This document shows, piece by piece, positions 62,855-64,000 of a stretch of DNA of 64,000 bases. A program made the position numbers and the translations under genes. The notes beneath the pieces are model-generated. The model had not been told where the DNA came from. It saw only the letters and a program-made list of their open reading frames with translations, and made no database searches. The stretch covers positions 340,330-404,329 of the forward strand of contig NZ_CANMCP010000002.1 of assembly GCF_947496385.1 (NCBI RefSeq), read 5' to 3'. Source of the stretch: an uncultured Croceicoccus sp. (lineage in GTDB: Bacteria > Pseudomonadota > Alphaproteobacteria > Sphingomonadales > Sphingomonadaceae). Each line of letters begins with the position of its first letter. The stretch's first letter is position 1.

Positions 62855-63781
62855 TCAGGCAGGCGGCAATTCGTTGAGCACCGGATCGGCCTCCCGGCGC
62901 GCGGTCATCGCCGTCCCGGCCGAGGCGAGGATGACGCAGACGATGGCGATGCCCTGACGCGGCGAAAGCAGTTCGTGCAGGAAGAGAAAGCCCGCGACCG
63001 CGCCCATGGCCGGTTCCACGCTGGTCAACGTGCCGAAAACGCGCGCGGGAATATGTTTAAGCGCCACCATCTCCAGCGAGTAGGGGATCGCGCTCGACAC
63101 CGCCGCCACGACCATGCCGGTCGCGATGAATCGCGGGTCGAGCAGTGCGGCGTTCGCGCTGAACACACCGACCGGCACCACGATTACGGCCGCGACGCCC
63201 ATGGCGATCGCGATGCTATGCCCGGCATGCTGATGCGCGAGCTTTCCGCCGAGCACGATATAGAGCGCCCAGAACACTCCCGCCGACGCGGCGAATGCCA
63301 TGCCCGCCGGATCGAGCCGCGATCCGGTTTCCTCGATCGGCAGCAAAAGCGCGAGACCCACAAGCGTCAGGGCGAGCCAGGCAAGATCGCGTGGGCGGCG
63401 CGTGCTCCACAATGCAACGCCGAGCGGCCCCATGAACTCCGTCGCGATCGCGATGCCGAGTGGAACCGTCCGCAGCGACAGGTAAAAGCACAGGTTCATC
63501 AGGCCCAGCGAAGCCCCGAACGCGGCAAAGAGCCGCCACTCCGCCGCACTGTATCGCCGCCGCCACGGCCGCCAGATTGCCAGCAGAAACAACGCCGAAA
63601 ACCCGACCCGATAGGCCACCGTCCCCGCCGCGCCGACATGCGGAAACAGCGATTTGCCAATCGACGTGCCGATCGCAAGCGTCACCATGGCCGCCAGCAA
63701 TGCGCCAAACGGCTTGATCGGCGCAAACACGCCGCCGGAACGTTCGCCACTCTCCTGCGTCATCGTCATCGCTGAGCCCAT
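62855..63781 (-). CDS. EamA/RhtA-family inner-membrane exporter
   Basis: About 308 residues with ten membrane helices, two EamA halves (LLAAMVTLAIGTSIGKSLFPHVGAAGTVAYRVGFSALFLL; GMAFAASAGVFWALYIVLGGKLA; LKHIPARVFGTLTSVEPAMGAVAGFLFLHELLSPRQG). The SVEPAMGAVAGFLFLHE segment is typical for RhtA, an exporter of threonine/homoserine and related compounds. Substrate not assignable here. Start uncertain: ATGs at 63814, 63781, 63769 and 63763, none with a good ribosome binding site. Confidence 0.85.
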   Translation of the reverse strand: MGSAMTMTQESGERSGGVFAPIKPFGALLAAMVTLAIGTSIGKSLFPHVGAAGTVAYRVGFSALFLLAIWRPWRRRYSAAEWRLFAAFGASLGLMNLCFYLSLRTVPLGIAIATEFMGPLGVALWSTRRPRDLAWLALTLVGLALLLPIEETGSRLDPAGMAFAASAGVFWALYIVLGGKLAHQHAGHSIAIAMGVAAVIVVPVGVFSANAALLDPRFIATGMVVAAVSSAIPYSLEMVALKHIPARVFGTLTSVEPAMGAVAGFLFLHELLSPRQGIAIVCVILASAGTAMTARREADPVLNELPPA

Positions 63782-63919
63782 AGCGATTGAGGCCGCGGAT
63801 GGGCATACAAACATGGGCTCGAAATGAGGAATTATGCGCCCGTGTTTATTGACGAATGCAATGGTCGCCCAAGAACGGGGTTCGGCTTTGCGATTTGACC
63901 CGACAAACGGGCTACACCG

Positions 63920-64000
63920 GTGCTTCTTCCCGCGGACACCTTCGCGCAGATCCTGAACGGGCTTGCTGAACGAGGCGGGCTGCGATCATTGCCGCACGAT
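63920..64000 (+). CDS. Possible start of a gene running off the right edge
   Basis: From GTG 63920 the frame stays open to the end with good codon bias and reads LLPADTFAQILNGLAERGGL. It has a plausible N-terminal helix, but there is no clear ribosome binding site and only 27 codons are visible. No family is recognisable. The preceding 100 bases after the EamA gene show no other coding signal. Confidence 0.3.
   Translation, partial: MLLPADTFAQILNGLAERGGLRSLPHD

Overview
The window is about 64 kb of GC-rich chromosome with very dense coding, strong codon-position-3 GC bias and many 4-base ATGA stop/start overlaps. The gene families (polyprenyl synthase next to chorismate mutase, secDF-yajC next to tRNA-Pro, a DUF6456 protein, a GTA-type holin, a cbb3 oxidase operon, a SulP/carbonic anhydrase pair and FnrL-type boxes) point to an aerobic alphaproteobacterium. 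Sphingomonadales (Erythrobacteraceae/Sphingomonadaceae-like) is the best guess. No rRNA, CRISPR array or intact insertion sequence is visible.

Layout. 1-4.6 kb: 3'-truncated polyprenyl diphosphate synthase, chorismate mutase, a PhoPQ-like two-component pair with a PepSY protein, and a SIMPL protein. 4.6-8.7 kb: an ABC-F ATPase convergent with a DUF6456 protein, which is divergent from an XRE regulator that leads a small operon (secreted protein, DUF421 membrane protein with an apparent ATT start). 8.7-11.6 kb: yajC-secD-secF. 11.8-16.3 kb: tRNA-Pro(GGG), Ku, MgtC-like protein, LigD (bacterial NHEJ) and a stand-alone GTA-type holin. 16.4-18.8 kb: accB-accC and an Lrp regulator. 19.1-27.6 kb: tRNA-Ile2 and tRNA-Pro(TGG), then an accessory-looking stretch with an AraC/GyrI regulator, a two-partner secretion pair (adhesin TpsA, transporter TpsB) and about 0.9 kb without a convincing gene. 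27.6-37.5 kb: a fructose locus, with LacI regulator, shikimate-dehydrogenase-like enzyme and fructose-1,6-bisphosphatase on one strand, and EIIA-HPr-EI, 1-phosphofructokinase, EIIBC and an OprB porin on the other. 37.5-45.5 kb: Nramp-like transporter, a type-I-secretion-like trio whose ABC protein has lost every ATPase motif, cyclopropane fatty acid synthase, and an EAL protein. 45.7-49.4 kb: carbonic anhydrase, SulP transporter, and HemN. 49.5-57.6 kb: complete cbb3 oxidase set ccoNOQP-ccoGHIS plus one small secreted protein. 57.8-63.8 kb: OmpW, an OhrR-type regulator, a redox/aldehyde operon (MBL-like protein, aldehyde dehydrogenase, disulfide oxidoreductase) and an EamA exporter.

How the parts work together. 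The fructose locus imports fructose as fructose-1-P, converts it to fructose-1,6-P2 and, through the co-located bisphosphatase, could return it to fructose-6-P for the Entner-Doudoroff route. Both arms share a region with an 18-bp perfect LacI-type palindrome and a degenerate second copy exactly 100 bp away. The cbb3 operon and divergent ompW share a perfect TTGAC-N4-ATCAA box.

Most interesting signals: (1) a 21-bp AT-rich element found exactly twice, in opposite orientation, once between the DUF6456 gene and the XRE repressor-like gene and once just upstream of the GTA-type holin. This suggests a dispersed gene-transfer-agent control circuit. (2) A type-I-secretion-like operon built around a pseudo-ATPase ABC protein. 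(3) An OhrR-type regulator without Ohr, controlling an unusual divergent operon.
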